64,000 nt of DNA from an uncultured Bacteroidota bacterium (GCA_913050005.1 CAJXBI010000001.1:1-64000); one strand, 5' to 3'. Shown: positions 1 through 11,568, numbered from the stretch's first letter. Numbers and translations are program-made. Notes: generated from the letters alone by a model not told the origin.

Positions 1-345
<345 letters not shown>

Positions 346-418
346 TTATTTTTAAAATTTTAGTTTTTATTTTACTTCCAATTATTGTCATTTACGCAAT
401 TGCGTATTAAAGATTTTA

Positions 419-528
<110 letters not shown>

Positions 529-533
529 TATTT

Positions 534-566
534 AAGCCTCTGCACTTTTTGTGTTGAGGCTTTTTT
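534..566 (+). terminator. Rho-independent terminator of the rRNA operon
   Basis: aagcctc-N15-gaggctt stem followed by a T-run, immediately after 5S. Confidence 0.85.
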
Positions 567-568
567 GT

Positions 569-1315
569 TTATTTATGTCCTATTGACATAATTGATACTC
601 CGAATGGAAATTTTACATTGAGGTTTAATAAATACTTTTCGGAATAAAAAATACTGAATAAGATAGTATTTATAATCCTAGATGATTTCATGATTTCATT
701 GTCAGATCCAGAAGAATTTTTATCTCTTTTTATTGGGATTACATTGAGTATGAATCTTGTTATTAGTATAGGAATGAATAATAAAAAATTAAAATACAGT
801 GTGTACTCAATTTTTAAACGAGATTTAGTTATAAGTTTATTTAAGTTATTCTTTTTATATCTTCTGTAATGATGATTAACTACGTCATGATTACTCCATA
901 ATGTTTGAAATGCAGGAACTGTTATAAAGTACTTCGCTTTAGGTTTGAGAACTCTGAATATCTCATCTACTGCTTTTTCATGATTTTCAATGTGTTCAAT
1001 CACGTCAAATGCACATACTAAATCAAATGAATTATCTGTAAACGGAAGATCAGTAAGCGAAGCATTGATTGCTTCAATACCTGTTTTTTCTTTCAAGAAT
1101 CCACAACAATATTTGTCATATTCCAATGAAGTTACCTCCCCATATTTTGCTAGCATTTCTGAAGTTGCTCCCGTTGCAGCACCCACATTTAAGATAGATA
1201 TATTTGAGTCAAATTTTAATTTTTTAAAGAGTGATTCTAAAATAAATAATCTTGCTTTGAACCACCACCCTTCTCTTTCAAGTGTGTAGTATTCTTGGTA
1301 AAATTTTTTATTCAT
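569..1315 (-). CDS. Class I SAM-dependent methyltransferase
   Basis: ORF of 248 aa with motif I 'ILNVGAATGATSEML' and 'FDLVCAFDVIEHIENHEKAVDEIFRVLKP'. Confidence 0.85.
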   Translation of the reverse strand: MNKKFYQEYYTLEREGWWFKARLFILESLFKKLKFDSNISILNVGAATGATSEMLAKYGEVTSLEYDKYCCGFLKEKTGIEAINASLTDLPFTDNSFDLVCAFDVIEHIENHEKAVDEIFRVLKPKAKYFITVPAFQTLWSNHDVVNHHYRRYKKNNLNKLITKSRLKIEYTLYFNFLLFIPILITRFILNVIPIKRDKNSSGSDNEIMKSSRIINTILFSIFYSEKYLLNLNVKFPFGVSIMSIGHK

Positions 1316-2206
1316 TTATTTTTTTAGGTGTTTTTCTGCATGATAGCTCGACCTAACTAATGGACCACTTTCTACATATTCAAAGCCAATTTCTAACCCA
1401 ACTTCTTTATATCTTTTAAATGTGTCAGGATGAACATATTCTGCAACTTTTAAATGTCTACCTGTAGGTTGCATGTATTGTCCTAGAGTAACAATTGATA
1501 CATTTGAATTTCTTAAATCTATAAGAGTTTCGATTACTTCTTCTTCAGTTTCTCCCATGCCACACATAATACCACTTTTAGTCTTCATTCCAGCTTTTTG
1601 AAGATATTCTAAAACAAACATTGATCGTTCATATTTAGCTTGAACTCTGACCTCTTTTGTAAGTCTTTTTACAGTTTCTATATTATGAGATACAATTTCT
1701 GGTGCAACATTTATTATTGTATCTAATTGGTCAGTTTTACCTTGAAAATCAGGAATTAGAGTCTCTAAGGTTGTGTCTGGGTTAAACTCGCGAATAGTTT
1801 GAACTGTTTTTGCCCAATGTCCACTACCTCCATCTGACAAGTCGTCGCGATCTACACTTGTGATTACTGCATGTTTAATACCCATAATATTAATTGATTG
1901 AGCAACTTTAAATGGTTCTAAGTTATCTAAAATATCACCTTTTCCTGTAGCGACATTACAAAATTGACAACTTCTGGTACATGTGTTACCACCTATCATA
2001 AAAGTAGCTGTACCAACCCCCCAACATTCACCAATATTTGGACATTTACCACTTTCGCATATGGTATGTAGTTTGTTGTCTTTTACAAGTTTTAGCATTT
2101 CCGCGTACTTCCCATCTCCTGGAATCTGGGTTTTTAACCAGTCTGGTTTAATACGTTTATTTTGTTTTATTTTTACTGTAGGCTTATTTTCTATTTTGTT
2201 TGCCAT
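1316..2206 (-). CDS. lipA: Lipoyl synthase (radical SAM)
   Basis: ORF of 296 aa; 'CESGKCPNIGECWGVGTATFMIGGNTCTRSCQFCNV' contains both LipA cysteine motifs. Confidence 0.97.
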   Translation of the reverse strand: MANKIENKPTVKIKQNKRIKPDWLKTQIPGDGKYAEMLKLVKDNKLHTICESGKCPNIGECWGVGTATFMIGGNTCTRSCQFCNVATGKGDILDNLEPFKVAQSINIMGIKHAVITSVDRDDLSDGGSGHWAKTVQTIREFNPDTTLETLIPDFQGKTDQLDTIINVAPEIVSHNIETVKRLTKEVRVQAKYERSMFVLEYLQKAGMKTKSGIMCGMGETEEEVIETLIDLRNSNVSIVTLGQYMQPTGRHLKVAEYVHPDTFKRYKEVGLEIGFEYVESGPLVRSSYHAEKHLKK

Positions 2207-2315
2207 TTATGATGCAAATTTAAACTAGATTTTTAGTTTTTAATTAATATGTAATTATTGAAATTCAATAATAAAACAATGCAATCATTCGTTAGTTTTG
2301 TTGAAAAATTTAAGT

Positions 2316-4562
2316 ATGCAAAGACTACTTTTTCTAGTTCTTTTATTTGAGAACCTATCAGGGTTTTGTCAAAATAATACACCAACTTACACTTGGCGAA
2401 TGCACTTACCGTACAATAGTGTTAGGCAAATCGTTGAGGCAGACGATAAGCTATTTGTTCTTTCGGATATAGGAATTTACGTATTTGGTCTAAAGAGTGG
2501 TGAAGCTGAATTTCTGACAAAGGTCAACGGTTTCTCTGAATCGAATGTTGTTGCTATGAGTTATTCAGCGGATTATAATACTCTGGTTATAGCCTACAAA
2601 AGTGGTAATATAGATTTGTTGAAAGGAAATTTGATAATCAATTTACCTGGGATTAAACGATCAAGCATTTTCGGGTTAAAGGATATTTATGAGATTGAAA
2701 TTTATAATGAACTTGCATATTTATCTACTGCATTTGGTGTAGTTATTATTGATATCGAAGCTGAGGAAATAATTGATGATTATCAAAATTTAGGATTTGG
2801 AGGTGTTCCGTTAGCAGTGAATTCTCTCGATATATTTAATGAGAAAATTTATATTGGAACTACAGAAGGCCTGAAGTACGCACCCGCTTTTGACAATAAT
2901 GTGAATTTGAAGAACTTTTCAAGTTGGGAAACTATTGAAGAGTACGATTCTGCTGTAAATATTAAAACTTTTAATGATAAGTTATACTTTGTGTCTGATA
3001 GTATTTTATTTTCATTTGACGGAACGAATTATGTTCCTGTTGAAATGAGTCTAAGAATGGGTTACAAGAGTTTAGCTGTTTGTCACAGAAATTTGGTTGT
3101 TTGCAGATATGAGGGGATTGCAAGTATTAATGAAATGGGGATAGTAAAAGAGTATGGTGAAGTTGCCATGAGTTCTGCCATAATTGATTATCAGGATAAT
3201 CTTTGGTTTGGCGGTTTTTATAGAGGTTTAATTAAAAAAAATAACGCAGGTCAAATAAGTTACTTCTCTCCTCAGGGACCATTTTCATCCAATAGTTATG
3301 ACATGGATGGACAAGGAAATAGTTTATGGGTAACTTCAGGTGGATACACACCCGCTTTTGCACCAACGTATAATACGTATGGTTATTATCGGTATGAGGA
3401 TGGAAATTGGTATAATAGAAATACATCTGATCCATATTCTGCTGGTATGACAGATTTTACATCTATTTATGTACCAAAAGACAGAAATGAAACTTGGTTG
3501 GGGAGTTTTGGTAGTGGTTTACTAAGGATAAAAAATTATGAACCTAATCAACGATATACCAATTCAAATAGCTCATTAAAAAATTCTGTAGGAACTAACG
3601 AAGTAGCTCTGGGAATGGCCTACGATAGTAAAAATAATTTATGGGTTTCAAACTACGAAACAGATAGGCCTCTTGCTGTCTTGAGAGCCAATGGAAGTTG
3701 GAGTGATTTTAATGTTGGAACCAAGCGTTTAGGAGAAATGATAATTGATCAAAGTGATCAAATTTGGATGTTGGTACCTAGAACCTCAAGTAATGGTATT
3801 TTAGTAGCGAAAGAGCTCGAAAATGGGTCGCTTAGAACTCGATTTCTAGGCACTTCAAAATATGGAGGAGGTTTACCAAATAATAATGTTAAAGCAATAG
3901 CTCAGGATAAAGATGGTGAAATATGGGTAGGGACTGAATCTGGAATTGCTGTTTTTTATAATCCCAGTCTGGTATTTGATGGAGGAGTTAATGCAGATGC
4001 TCAACAGATTATTATTGATGATGGAAAAGATATTGGTTATTTGTTAGGTAGTGAAGTAGTTAATGATATTAAAATTGATGGGGGAAATCGTAAATGGGTT
4101 GCTACTAATAACGGTGTGTGGTTAATCAAAGAGGATGGTTCTGAGATTGTACTTCATCTTACGGTGGACAACAGTCCACTACCCAGTAATATAATTAATT
4201 GCGTAGGAATCATTCCAAATACAGGTGAAGTTTTTTTTGGAACGACAAATGGAATTACCTCATTTAGAAGTGATGCCACCGAATCAAAAGATCTTCACGA
4301 AAACACCCTAGTTTTTCCAAATCCTGTTCATCCTGAGTATGACGGGCCTATAACAATTACTGGTTTGCCTGAGGATGCTACTGTAAAGATCGCGGATGTT
4401 GCGGGAAGAGTTGTTTATGAACTTTTAGCTGTCGGAGGAACTGCAGTATGGAATGGATTAAATTTTGATGGTCAAAAACCACAAACTGGAGTATACTTGA
4501 TTTTTACTGCAAATAAAGAAGATGAAGATTCTCTGGTTTCTAAGTTATTAATCGTTCGATAA
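2316..4562 (+). CDS. porZ: PorZ-like beta-propeller protein with T9SS C-terminal domain
   Basis: Long beta-propeller repeats ('GEIWVGTESGIAVFYNPS', 'NRKWVATNNGVWLI') and a T9SS CTD ('VFPNPVHPEY...GVYLIFTAN...VSKLLIVR'); adjacent to recO. The ATG at 2316 precedes a signal peptide, and is preferred over the TTG at 2298. Confidence 0.75.
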   Translation: MQRLLFLVLLFENLSGFCQNNTPTYTWRMHLPYNSVRQIVEADDKLFVLSDIGIYVFGLKSGEAEFLTKVNGFSESNVVAMSYSADYNTLVIAYKSGNIDLLKGNLIINLPGIKRSSIFGLKDIYEIEIYNELAYLSTAFGVVIIDIEAEEIIDDYQNLGFGGVPLAVNSLDIFNEKIYIGTTEGLKYAPAFDNNVNLKNFSSWETIEEYDSAVNIKTFNDKLYFVSDSILFSFDGTNYVPVEMSLRMGYKSLAVCHRNLVVCRYEGIASINEMGIVKEYGEVAMSSAIIDYQDNLWFGGFYRGLIKKNNAGQISYFSPQGPFSSNSYDMDGQGNSLWVTSGGYTPAFAPTYNTYGYYRYEDGNWYNRNTSDPYSAGMTDFTSIYVPKDRNETWLGSFGSGLLRIKNYEPNQRYTNSNSSLKNSVGTNEVALGMAYDSKNNLWVSNYETDRPLAVLRANGSWSDFNVGTKRLGEMIIDQSDQIWMLVPRTSSNGILVAKELENGSLRTRFLGTSKYGGGLPNNNVKAIAQDKDGEIWVGTESGIAVFYNPSLVFDGGVNADAQQIIIDDGKDIGYLLGSEVVNDIKIDGGNRKWVATNNGVWLIKEDGSEIVLHLTVDNSPLPSNIINCVGIIPNTGEVFFGTTNGITSFRSDATESKDLHENTLVFPNPVHPEYDGPITITGLPEDATVKIADVAGRVVYELLAVGGTAVWNGLNFDGQKPQTGVYLIFTANKEDEDSLVSKLLIVR

Positions 4563-5269
4563 TGTATTTAAAGACAAGAGCCATTGTTCTAAAGAATACA
4601 AATTATAGTGAAAGTAGTATAATTAGTAAAATATATACACGAGAATTTGGGGTGAAGACTTATATCTTGAGAGGTATTAGAAAAGGTAAGTCAAAAATAA
4701 GAACCTCCATGATTCAACCTTTATCAATAGTTGAAATTGATGTATATCAAAAGACCAATTCTTCAATTAACACTATAAAAGATTTACGTAATTCACCAAT
4801 TCTTTTTGAAATTCAAGATGATATTGTAAAAAAAACGGTAGCAATGTTCATGACTGAAATCATCAATCTTTGTCTAACCGAGGAGGTTGGCGATAAAGAA
4901 TTATTTGATTTTCTTGAAAATCAAATAATAGACCTTGAACAAAAAGAATTATCAGTTTTATTTCCATGTATTTTCATGTTGAAGTTATGTAATTATCTGG
5001 GTGTTTTCCCTCAAGGTAGATTCACTAAAGAAACTCCATTTTTCAGTTACGAAGAGGGTATATTTACAAACAAATCAGATATTTACACCGCATCTGAGGA
5101 ATCGTCACAACTTATTTCGCATTTGATTCATGGGGGAAATGTTAATTTTAAACCAAGTACAACCGCTCGAAAAATTGTACTTAATTCGATTATAAAGTAT
5201 TATCAATTCCATGTAATCAGAAATAAAAAAGTAAAATCGATTGATATATTATCGGAGATCTTAAACTAA
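4562..5269 (+). CDS. recO: DNA repair protein RecO
   Basis: ORF of 235 aa starting 'MYLKTRAIVLKNTNYSESSIISKIYTREFGVKTYILRGIRKGKSK', a typical RecO OB-fold N-terminus. Confidence 0.92.
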   Translation: MYLKTRAIVLKNTNYSESSIISKIYTREFGVKTYILRGIRKGKSKIRTSMIQPLSIVEIDVYQKTNSSINTIKDLRNSPILFEIQDDIVKKTVAMFMTEIINLCLTEEVGDKELFDFLENQIIDLEQKELSVLFPCIFMLKLCNYLGVFPQGRFTKETPFFSYEEGIFTNKSDIYTASEESSQLISHLIHGGNVNFKPSTTARKIVLNSIIKYYQFHVIRNKKVKSIDILSEILN

Positions 5270-5283
5270 ATCAATGACAAAAA

Positions 5284-5874
5284 ATGGAAATTAAATTGAA
5301 TAAAAATAGCTATTTTCTTTTCCTCATAATAGTCATTTCTCAAATTGCTTATTCGCAAAATAATGAGGAATCAGATACGTCTATGATATTACGTAAAGTT
5401 TTGATGGATGGAGATACATTCTATTTGTATTCGTTTAATCAATTCACATTAAAAGAATTTAACTCAAAGAAGGATAGAGATGCGTATATCAAACTTGTCA
5501 GAAATGTGAAAAAGGTTATGCCATATGCAAAGTTAGCTGCATTCAGGTTGCAGATGATGGACGATAATTTAAATCAATTACCCTCTAAAAGAGCGAAAAA
5601 AAAATATATCAAAGCAACCGAAAATGCTATTAAAGAAGAATTTATAGGACAACTTAAAATGCTAACCATTTCGCAAGGTAAATTGTTAATCAAGTTGATT
5701 CATCGAGAAACAGGTAACACTACCTATGAAATCCTAAAGCAATATAGGGGCAGTGCAAGCACAATGTTTTACGGTATATGGGCGAAGATGTATAATGCCA
5801 ATATTAATACAAAATATGATCCTATTAAGGATTATCAAATTGAATATATCATAAAAAATGCTAAACTTGAATAG
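5284..5874 (+). CDS. DUF4294 family protein
   Basis: ORF of 196 aa with signal peptide and 'RDAYIKLVRNVKKVMPYAKLAAFRLQMMDDNL'; resembles the Bacteroidota DUF4294 family. Confidence 0.75.
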   Translation: MEIKLNKNSYFLFLIIVISQIAYSQNNEESDTSMILRKVLMDGDTFYLYSFNQFTLKEFNSKKDRDAYIKLVRNVKKVMPYAKLAAFRLQMMDDNLNQLPSKRAKKKYIKATENAIKEEFIGQLKMLTISQGKLLIKLIHRETGNTTYEILKQYRGSASTMFYGIWAKMYNANINTKYDPIKDYQIEYIIKNAKLE

Positions 5875-5895
5875 AATATTTTTGTTCAATATAAA

Positions 5896-6606
5896 ATGAA
5901 ATTAGACGTATTAGCTTTTGGAGCACATCCTGATGATGTTGAATTGTCATGTTCAGGAACTCTGTTGAAATTAAAAGAAGAAGGGTACAAGATAGGAATA
6001 GTGGACTTGACAGCAGGTGAACTGGGGACAAGAGGCACAATAAATACTCGTAAAGAGGAGTCCGATGCTTCAAGCAAGATATTAGACATTGATTCTCGTG
6101 AAAATTTAAATTTAGGTGATGGGTGGTTTGAAAATAACCAGGAAAATAAATTAAAGGTTATTCAAGCCATTAGGAGGTACAAGCCAACTATGATTTTTGC
6201 AAATGCTACAGATGACAGGCACCCAGACCACCCAAGAGCTGCTGAACTTCTCAAGGAAGTATTTTTCTTGTCAGGTTTAAAAAAAATAGAAACATTCGAT
6301 AATAAAATACCACAAGATGCCTGGAGACCAAAACATCTTTTTCACTACATACAATATCGATATATAAATCCGGATTTTGTTGTTGATGTAACTCCTTATT
6401 TTGAAATTAAAATGAAGGCAATAATGAGCTTTAAATCACAGTTTTATGAATCTGGCAAAAAGTCTGACACGTTAATTAGCTCTAAAAAATTTCTTGATTT
6501 TATAAACGGAAGATCTCATGAGATGGGGAGTGCCATTCAAGTTAAGCATGGAGAAGGTTTCACTTCGGCGGTCCCTCTTCAAATGGACCTCAACAGATTG
6601 TTATAA
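5896..6606 (+). CDS. bshB1: Bacillithiol biosynthesis deacetylase BshB1
   Basis: 'MKLDVLAFGAHPDDVELSCSGTLLKLKEEGYKIGIVDLTAGELGTRGT...DRHPDHPRA', a PIG-L/LmbE deacetylase of BshB1 type. Confidence 0.93.
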   Translation: MKLDVLAFGAHPDDVELSCSGTLLKLKEEGYKIGIVDLTAGELGTRGTINTRKEESDASSKILDIDSRENLNLGDGWFENNQENKLKVIQAIRRYKPTMIFANATDDRHPDHPRAAELLKEVFFLSGLKKIETFDNKIPQDAWRPKHLFHYIQYRYINPDFVVDVTPYFEIKMKAIMSFKSQFYESGKKSDTLISSKKFLDFINGRSHEMGSAIQVKHGEGFTSAVPLQMDLNRLL

Positions 6607-7487
6607 ATAAATGCGAATGGTCTAAACAATGGACGAGAATAAACTACCTCGTAAAACGGTTCATTTTTGGCGCCAAAAGAGGAATAATAAGCGTGAACTG
6701 ATTTAATACTCGAGCCTTCAAAATCCAAAATCATGTTTTGTTTTGCGAATTTTACAAGAACTTCGTTTAATCCGTAGGAAAGAGAATTGAGGGATCTTCC
6801 CTTTTTGCTTGGTGCTCCCAAAATATAATGAATCCGACTTTTACCCACGGCAAATAATAAGCTGGCAGTAGTTTCTTCATTGTAATTCACTTGAATATTT
6901 ATGAAGTTGGATGGATTTTTATGAACTAAACTCTTAATAAGATTAAAATTTACTTCTTTTAGGTGTTTTGTCTTATCACCATATGCAGATTGATATAAAT
7001 TTATGGTTTGCTGGACATCCATATTGAAGCTTACAGAATGAAAAGCCTTTGCTTTTTTAATATTCTTCTTTAGCGATTTACTGAAATTATTATGTAAGAT
7101 TTTGATATCATCTATCTCTAAAATAAGATTATCTCTTTTTTTAGCAAATGTTATAAAATCGATATTAGTATTAAAATGTACAATGCTAAAATTAGATATA
7201 ATGATTAATTTGATTTGTTCAAGTTCTTTTGCGTCAGGCATTTCACCAATCCAATTACATTGCTGAACAAAGTTGGGTTGAAGAAGAGCTTTTATACCCC
7301 ATTTTCTTGAAACTGGGAGAGGAATAGCTGCTTCATAATCATCAATTATAACCGCATCCCAACTACATAATTGATCTAAATACCAAGAGTAATTGAATAC
7401 TTTACCAGTTGTGCTAGTGTCAATTAAATTATCCCATTTTACCTGATTAATTTCATCATGATTTAGGTATTTAACTTTTTTGATCAT
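6579..7487 (-). CDS. FemAB/GNAT-like acyltransferase, hypothetical
   Basis: ORF of 302 aa with 'SLKKNIKKAKAFHSVSF...YGDKTKHL...ETTASLLFAVGKSRIHYILGAPSKKGRSLNSLSYGLNEVLVKFA...LDFEGSSIKSVHAYYSSFGAKNEPFYEV', which looks like a FemAB/GNAT fold. Confidence 0.6.
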   Translation of the reverse strand: MIKKVKYLNHDEINQVKWDNLIDTSTTGKVFNYSWYLDQLCSWDAVIIDDYEAAIPLPVSRKWGIKALLQPNFVQQCNWIGEMPDAKELEQIKLIIISNFSIVHFNTNIDFITFAKKRDNLILEIDDIKILHNNFSKSLKKNIKKAKAFHSVSFNMDVQQTINLYQSAYGDKTKHLKEVNFNLIKSLVHKNPSNFINIQVNYNEETTASLLFAVGKSRIHYILGAPSKKGRSLNSLSYGLNEVLVKFAKQNMILDFEGSSIKSVHAYYSSFGAKNEPFYEVVYSRPLFRPFAFIYNNLLRSI

Positions 7488-7603
7488 TTAATTAACTTAC
7501 AATAAGAGACGCAATGATAAAGACATTTCACTTTATAATTACCTATAATTTATTCTCTTAAACGGCATCAAAATATATTATCTGATTTTTTTGGAGCTAG
7601 CCC

Positions 7604-7633
7604 TTGCAATCTTATATATAAATGCTACTTTTG
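7604..7633 (+). promoter_or_regulatory. Bacteroidota-type promoter of the rpsL operon
   Basis: -33 TTG at 7604-7606, 19 bp spacer, -7 box TActTTTG at 7626-7633; rpsL starts about 30 nt downstream. Confidence 0.7.
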
Positions 7634-7663
7634 CAGACCTTTTAGAAATTTGGATATAAATAT

Positions 7664-8047
7664 ATGCCTACAATACAACAGCTAGTACGTAAAGGAAGAA
7701 AGGAACTTACTAAGAAAAGTAAGTCCAGAGCTCTTAATTCTTGCCCTCAAAGAAGAGGTGTTTGTACAAGAGTATACACAACCACTCCCAAAAAGCCAAA
7801 CTCCGCGATGAGAAAGGTAGCAAGAGTAAGACTTACCAACGGAAATGAAGTAAATGCATACATTCCAGGCGAAGGTCACAATCTTCAGGAACACAGTATA
7901 GTGTTAGTTAGAGGAGGAAGAGTTAAAGATTTACCAGGGGTAAGGTATCACATTGTACGTGGTGCATTAGACACTGCTGGAGTTGAAGGTAGAACTCAAA
8001 GAAGAAGTAAATACGGAGCAAAAAGACCTAAATCAGCTAAGAAATAA
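7664..8047 (+). CDS. rpsL: 30S ribosomal protein S12
   Basis: '[12 protein letters not shown]...[22 protein letters not shown]...[17 protein letters not shown]'. Confidence 0.99.
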   Translation: MPTIQQLVRKGRKELTKKSKSRALNSCPQRRGVCTRVYTTTPKKPNSAMRKVARVRLTNGNEVNAYIPGEGHNLQEHSIVLVRGGRVKDLPGVRYHIVRGALDTAGVEGRTQRRSKYGAKRPKSAKK

Positions 8048-8517
8048 TGAGAAAGTCGAAGGCAAGAAAAAGAGAAATAGTACCCGATCCCAGATACAAT
8101 GATGTTTTGGTATCAAAGTTTATCAATAATATGATGATGCAGGGTAAGAAAGAAACAGCTAGAAAGATATTTTATGATGCAATCGAAATTGTCGACGGTA
8201 AAGTAGAAGAAGACTCTGGTATTGACACTTGGAAAAAGGCTCTCAATAATGTAATGCCATCTGTTATGGTTAAAAGTCGTAGAGTCGGTGGTGCCACTTT
8301 TCAAATTCCAATGGAAGTTAAACCAGATTTGAAGATTTCGTTTGGGATTAAGTGGATGATCAACTTTGCACGAAAAAGAAATGAAAAGTCTATGGCTAAT
8401 AAATTGGCTGGAGAAATTATTGCTGCTTCCAAAGGTGAGGGAGCTGCAGTAAAGAAAAAAGAAGATACACACAAAATGGCAGATGCTAATAAAGCATTTT
8501 CACACTTCAGAGTATAA
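8047..8517 (+). CDS. rpsG: 30S ribosomal protein S7
   Basis: '[30 protein letters not shown]...SRRVGGATFQIPMEV'. Confidence 0.99.
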   Translation: MRKSKARKREIVPDPRYNDVLVSKFINNMMMQGKKETARKIFYDAIEIVDGKVEEDSGIDTWKKALNNVMPSVMVKSRRVGGATFQIPMEVKPDLKISFGIKWMINFARKRNEKSMANKLAGEIIAASKGEGAAVKKKEDTHKMADANKAFSHFRV

Positions 8518-8520
8518 GTC

Positions 8521-10629
8521 ATGTCAAAAAGAGATTTAAAATTCACAAGAAATATTGGTATTGCTGCTCACATTGATGCTGGTAAAACAACTACAACAGA
8601 GCGTATTTTATACTACGGAGGTGTAAGTCATAAAATTGGCGAAGTGCATGATGGTGCTGCAACTATGGATTGGATGGAGCAAGAGCAAGAAAGAGGAATT
8701 ACAATTACTTCTGCTGCTACTACTCTTAACTGGAAATATAGAGATCAAGATTACCACGTTAATATTATAGATACACCAGGTCACGTTGACTTTACGGTAG
8801 AAGTTAACCGATCACTGCGTGTTCTTGATGGTTTAGTATTCTTATTCAGTGCTGTTGATGGTGTTGAGCCTCAGTCTGAAACTAATTGGAGATTAGCTAA
8901 CAATTACAATGTGCCTCGAATCGGTTTTGTGAACAAAATGGACCGCCAAGGTGCAGATTTTATAAATGTATGTGCCCAAGTAAAAGAAATGTTGGGTAGT
9001 CATGCATTACCTCTTCAGCTAAATATTGGTGCAGAGGACGGTTTTAGAGGCGTTGTTGATTTAATTAACTTTAGAGGAATTACTTGGAATGATGCTGATC
9101 AAGGAATGACTTTCCAAGAAATAGAGATTCCAGCAGATGTTATCGATGAAGCAACACAGCTAAGAGAAGAACTCCTAGAAGCTGTTGCTGAATTTGATGA
9201 TAACTTAATGGAGAAGTATTTTGAAGATCCTGAATCCTTGACTGAGCGAGAAATTTTAGATGCACTTAGAGAAGCTACAATTGCAGGAAAAGTTGTACCC
9301 ATGATGTGTGGTTCAGCATTTAAGAACAAAGGTGTTCAAGCAATGCTTGATATGGTTATGGAAATTCTTCCATCACCCGTTGATGTTGAAGCAATTGAAG
9401 GAACAAATCCAAAGACAGATGAACCTACTTCACGTAAGCCGTCTGCAGACGAACCATTTTCGTCATTAGCATTTAAAATCGCCACTGATCCTTTCGTTGG
9501 AAGATTATGTTTTACAAGAGCTTACTCTGGTGTTTTAGATTCAGGTACGTACGTTTACAACACGCGAACTATGAAAAAAGAACGTATTTCTCGTATTTTC
9601 CAAATGCATGCCAATAAACAAAATCAAATTCCACAATTACAAGCTGGAGATATTGCGGCTTTAATTGGATTTAAAGATATAAGAACAGGAGATACATTAT
9701 GTGCTGAAAATGCTCCTATCGTCCTTGAGTCAATGGATTTCCCAGACCCAGTAATTGGTGTTGCGATAGAGCCAAAAACACAAGCTGACGTAGATAAGTT
9801 AGGAATGGCACTTGGAAAATTAGCTGAAGAGGATCCAACATTCGTAGTTAAATCTGATGATGAAACTGGCCAAACAGTAATTTCCGGAATGGGTGAGCTT
9901 CACTTAGAAATTATTATTGATAGACTCAAAAGAGAATTTAACGTCGAAGCTAATCAAGGACAACCACAAGTTGCATATAAAGAAACAATTTCCAACACAG
10001 TTACTCACCGTGAAACCTACAAGAAACAGTCTGGCGGACGTGGTAAATTTGCTGATATTCAAGTTGAGATAGGTCCTGCAGACGAAGGGAAAGAAGGATT
10101 AGAATTTGTGAATCAAATCGTTGGCGGTTCAATACCTCGTGAGTTTATTCCTGCCGTTGAAAAAGGTTTCAAAGATGCAATGAAAAATGGTGCTCTTGCG
10201 GGATATGAAGTTCAAAACCTTAAAGTAAGGCTATTTGATGGTTCATTTCACGCTGTGGATTCGGATTCATTATCTTTTGAAACAGCTGCGAAATTTGCAT
10301 TTAGAGAAGCTTCTAAAAAAGCTAGTCCTGTTATTCTAGAACCTATCATGAAACTTGAAGTAATTACACCAGAGGAGAATATGGGTGATGTAATCGGAGA
10401 TTTAAATAGAAGAAGGGGGCAAATGCAGGGAATGACAGAAAAAGGAGGTGCACAAGTAGTTAAAGCTCTTGTTCCTCTTTCAATGATGTTTGGATATGTC
10501 ACAGACTTAAGAACAATAACTTCTGGTCGTGCTACTTCTACTATGGAGTTTAACAACTATGATGTTGTTCCAAATAATTTAGCAACTGAAATCATAGAAA
10601 AAGCAACTGGAACAACTGTAAAAGCATAA
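8521..10629 (+). CDS. fusA: Elongation factor G
   Basis: 702 aa; '[25 protein letters not shown]', '[21 protein letters not shown]'. Confidence 0.99.
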   Translation: MSKRDLKFTRNIGIAAHIDAGKTTTTERILYYGGVSHKIGEVHDGAATMDWMEQEQERGITITSAATTLNWKYRDQDYHVNIIDTPGHVDFTVEVNRSLRVLDGLVFLFSAVDGVEPQSETNWRLANNYNVPRIGFVNKMDRQGADFINVCAQVKEMLGSHALPLQLNIGAEDGFRGVVDLINFRGITWNDADQGMTFQEIEIPADVIDEATQLREELLEAVAEFDDNLMEKYFEDPESLTEREILDALREATIAGKVVPMMCGSAFKNKGVQAMLDMVMEILPSPVDVEAIEGTNPKTDEPTSRKPSADEPFSSLAFKIATDPFVGRLCFTRAYSGVLDSGTYVYNTRTMKKERISRIFQMHANKQNQIPQLQAGDIAALIGFKDIRTGDTLCAENAPIVLESMDFPDPVIGVAIEPKTQADVDKLGMALGKLAEEDPTFVVKSDDETGQTVISGMGELHLEIIIDRLKREFNVEANQGQPQVAYKETISNTVTHRETYKKQSGGRGKFADIQVEIGPADEGKEGLEFVNQIVGGSIPREFIPAVEKGFKDAMKNGALAGYEVQNLKVRLFDGSFHAVDSDSLSFETAAKFAFREASKKASPVILEPIMKLEVITPEENMGDVIGDLNRRRGQMQGMTEKGGAQVVKALVPLSMMFGYVTDLRTITSGRATSTMEFNNYDVVPNNLATEIIEKATGTTVKA

Positions 10630-10634
10630 ATAAA

Positions 10635-10943
10635 ATGATCAATCAAAAAATTAGAATCAAGCTTAAGTCTTACGATCATAATCTGATCGATAAATCAGCT
10701 GAAAAGATTGTCAAGTCTGTTAAAGCTACTGGAGCTGTTGTTAGTGGTCCAATACCACTGCCAACACAAAAAAAAATATTTACAGTTTTAAAATCCCCTC
10801 ACGTAAATAAAAAAGCTAGAGAGCAGTTCAAGTTATGTTCTTACAAGAGGTTAATGGATATTTATAGCTCAAGTGCAAAAACAGTAGATGCACTAATGAA
10901 GCTTGAATTGCCAAGTGGTGTGGACGTAGAAATTAAAGTATAA
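10635..10943 (+). CDS. rpsJ: 30S ribosomal protein S10
   Basis: '[26 protein letters not shown]...GPIPLPT'. Confidence 0.98.
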   Translation: MINQKIRIKLKSYDHNLIDKSAEKIVKSVKATGAVVSGPIPLPTQKKIFTVLKSPHVNKKAREQFKLCSYKRLMDIYSSSAKTVDALMKLELPSGVDVEIKV

Positions 10944-10948
10944 AAAAC

Positions 10949-11566
10949 ATGTTAAGTGTTATAGGAAGAAAAATAGGAATGACTTCAATTTTTACCGACT
11001 CGGGTAAAAAAGAAGCTTGTACAGTGGTATCTTGTGAACCAAATTTTGTGACTCAAGTTAAAACTGGAGATAAAGAAGGTTATGATGCCGTGCAGATTTC
11101 TTCAATTGAGAAAAAAGTTAAAAGCTCTAACGGTCCTGAAAAAGGTCACTTTGCAAAAGCTAAAACAACACCGAAAAGAGTTATTGTTGAAGTAAGAAAT
11201 TTTGACGGAAAGCAGAATTTAGGAGATTCTTTTGGGGTTGAGATTTTTGAAGAAGGAGAATTCGTAGATGTTGTTGGAACATCTAAAGGTAAAGGTTTTC
11301 AAGGTGTTGTAAAGAGACATGGCTTTAGCGGTGTTGGTGAATCTACCCATGGACAACACAATAGACTTAGAGCACCGGGTTCATTAGGAGCTGGCTCAAC
11401 TCCTTCACGTGTTTTCAAAGGGACCAGAATGGCTGGTCAAATGGGAAATGAAAGAGTTAAAGTACAAAATCTTAAAGTACTAAAGGTTGATACTGATAAA
11501 AATCTACTGGTTATTAGTGGAGCACTTCCAGGTCACAAAGGTTCATACGTAGTTATTGAAAAATAA
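10949..11566 (+). CDS. rplC: 50S ribosomal protein L3
   Basis: '[15 protein letters not shown]...[13 protein letters not shown]'. Confidence 0.98.
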   Translation: MLSVIGRKIGMTSIFTDSGKKEACTVVSCEPNFVTQVKTGDKEGYDAVQISSIEKKVKSSNGPEKGHFAKAKTTPKRVIVEVRNFDGKQNLGDSFGVEIFEEGEFVDVVGTSKGKGFQGVVKRHGFSGVGESTHGQHNRLRAPGSLGAGSTPSRVFKGTRMAGQMGNERVKVQNLKVLKVDTDKNLLVISGALPGHKGSYVVIEK

Positions 11567-11568
11567 AA

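Noticed and set aside
990-1289. Plus-strand ORF of 99 aa antisense to the methyltransferase
   Set aside because: Shadow ORF; the opposite strand has clear methyltransferase motifs.
8113-8472. Minus-strand ORF of 119 aa (and 8301-8546) antisense to rpsG
   Set aside because: Fully antisense to a highly conserved ribosomal gene; Phe/Ser-rich shadow translation.
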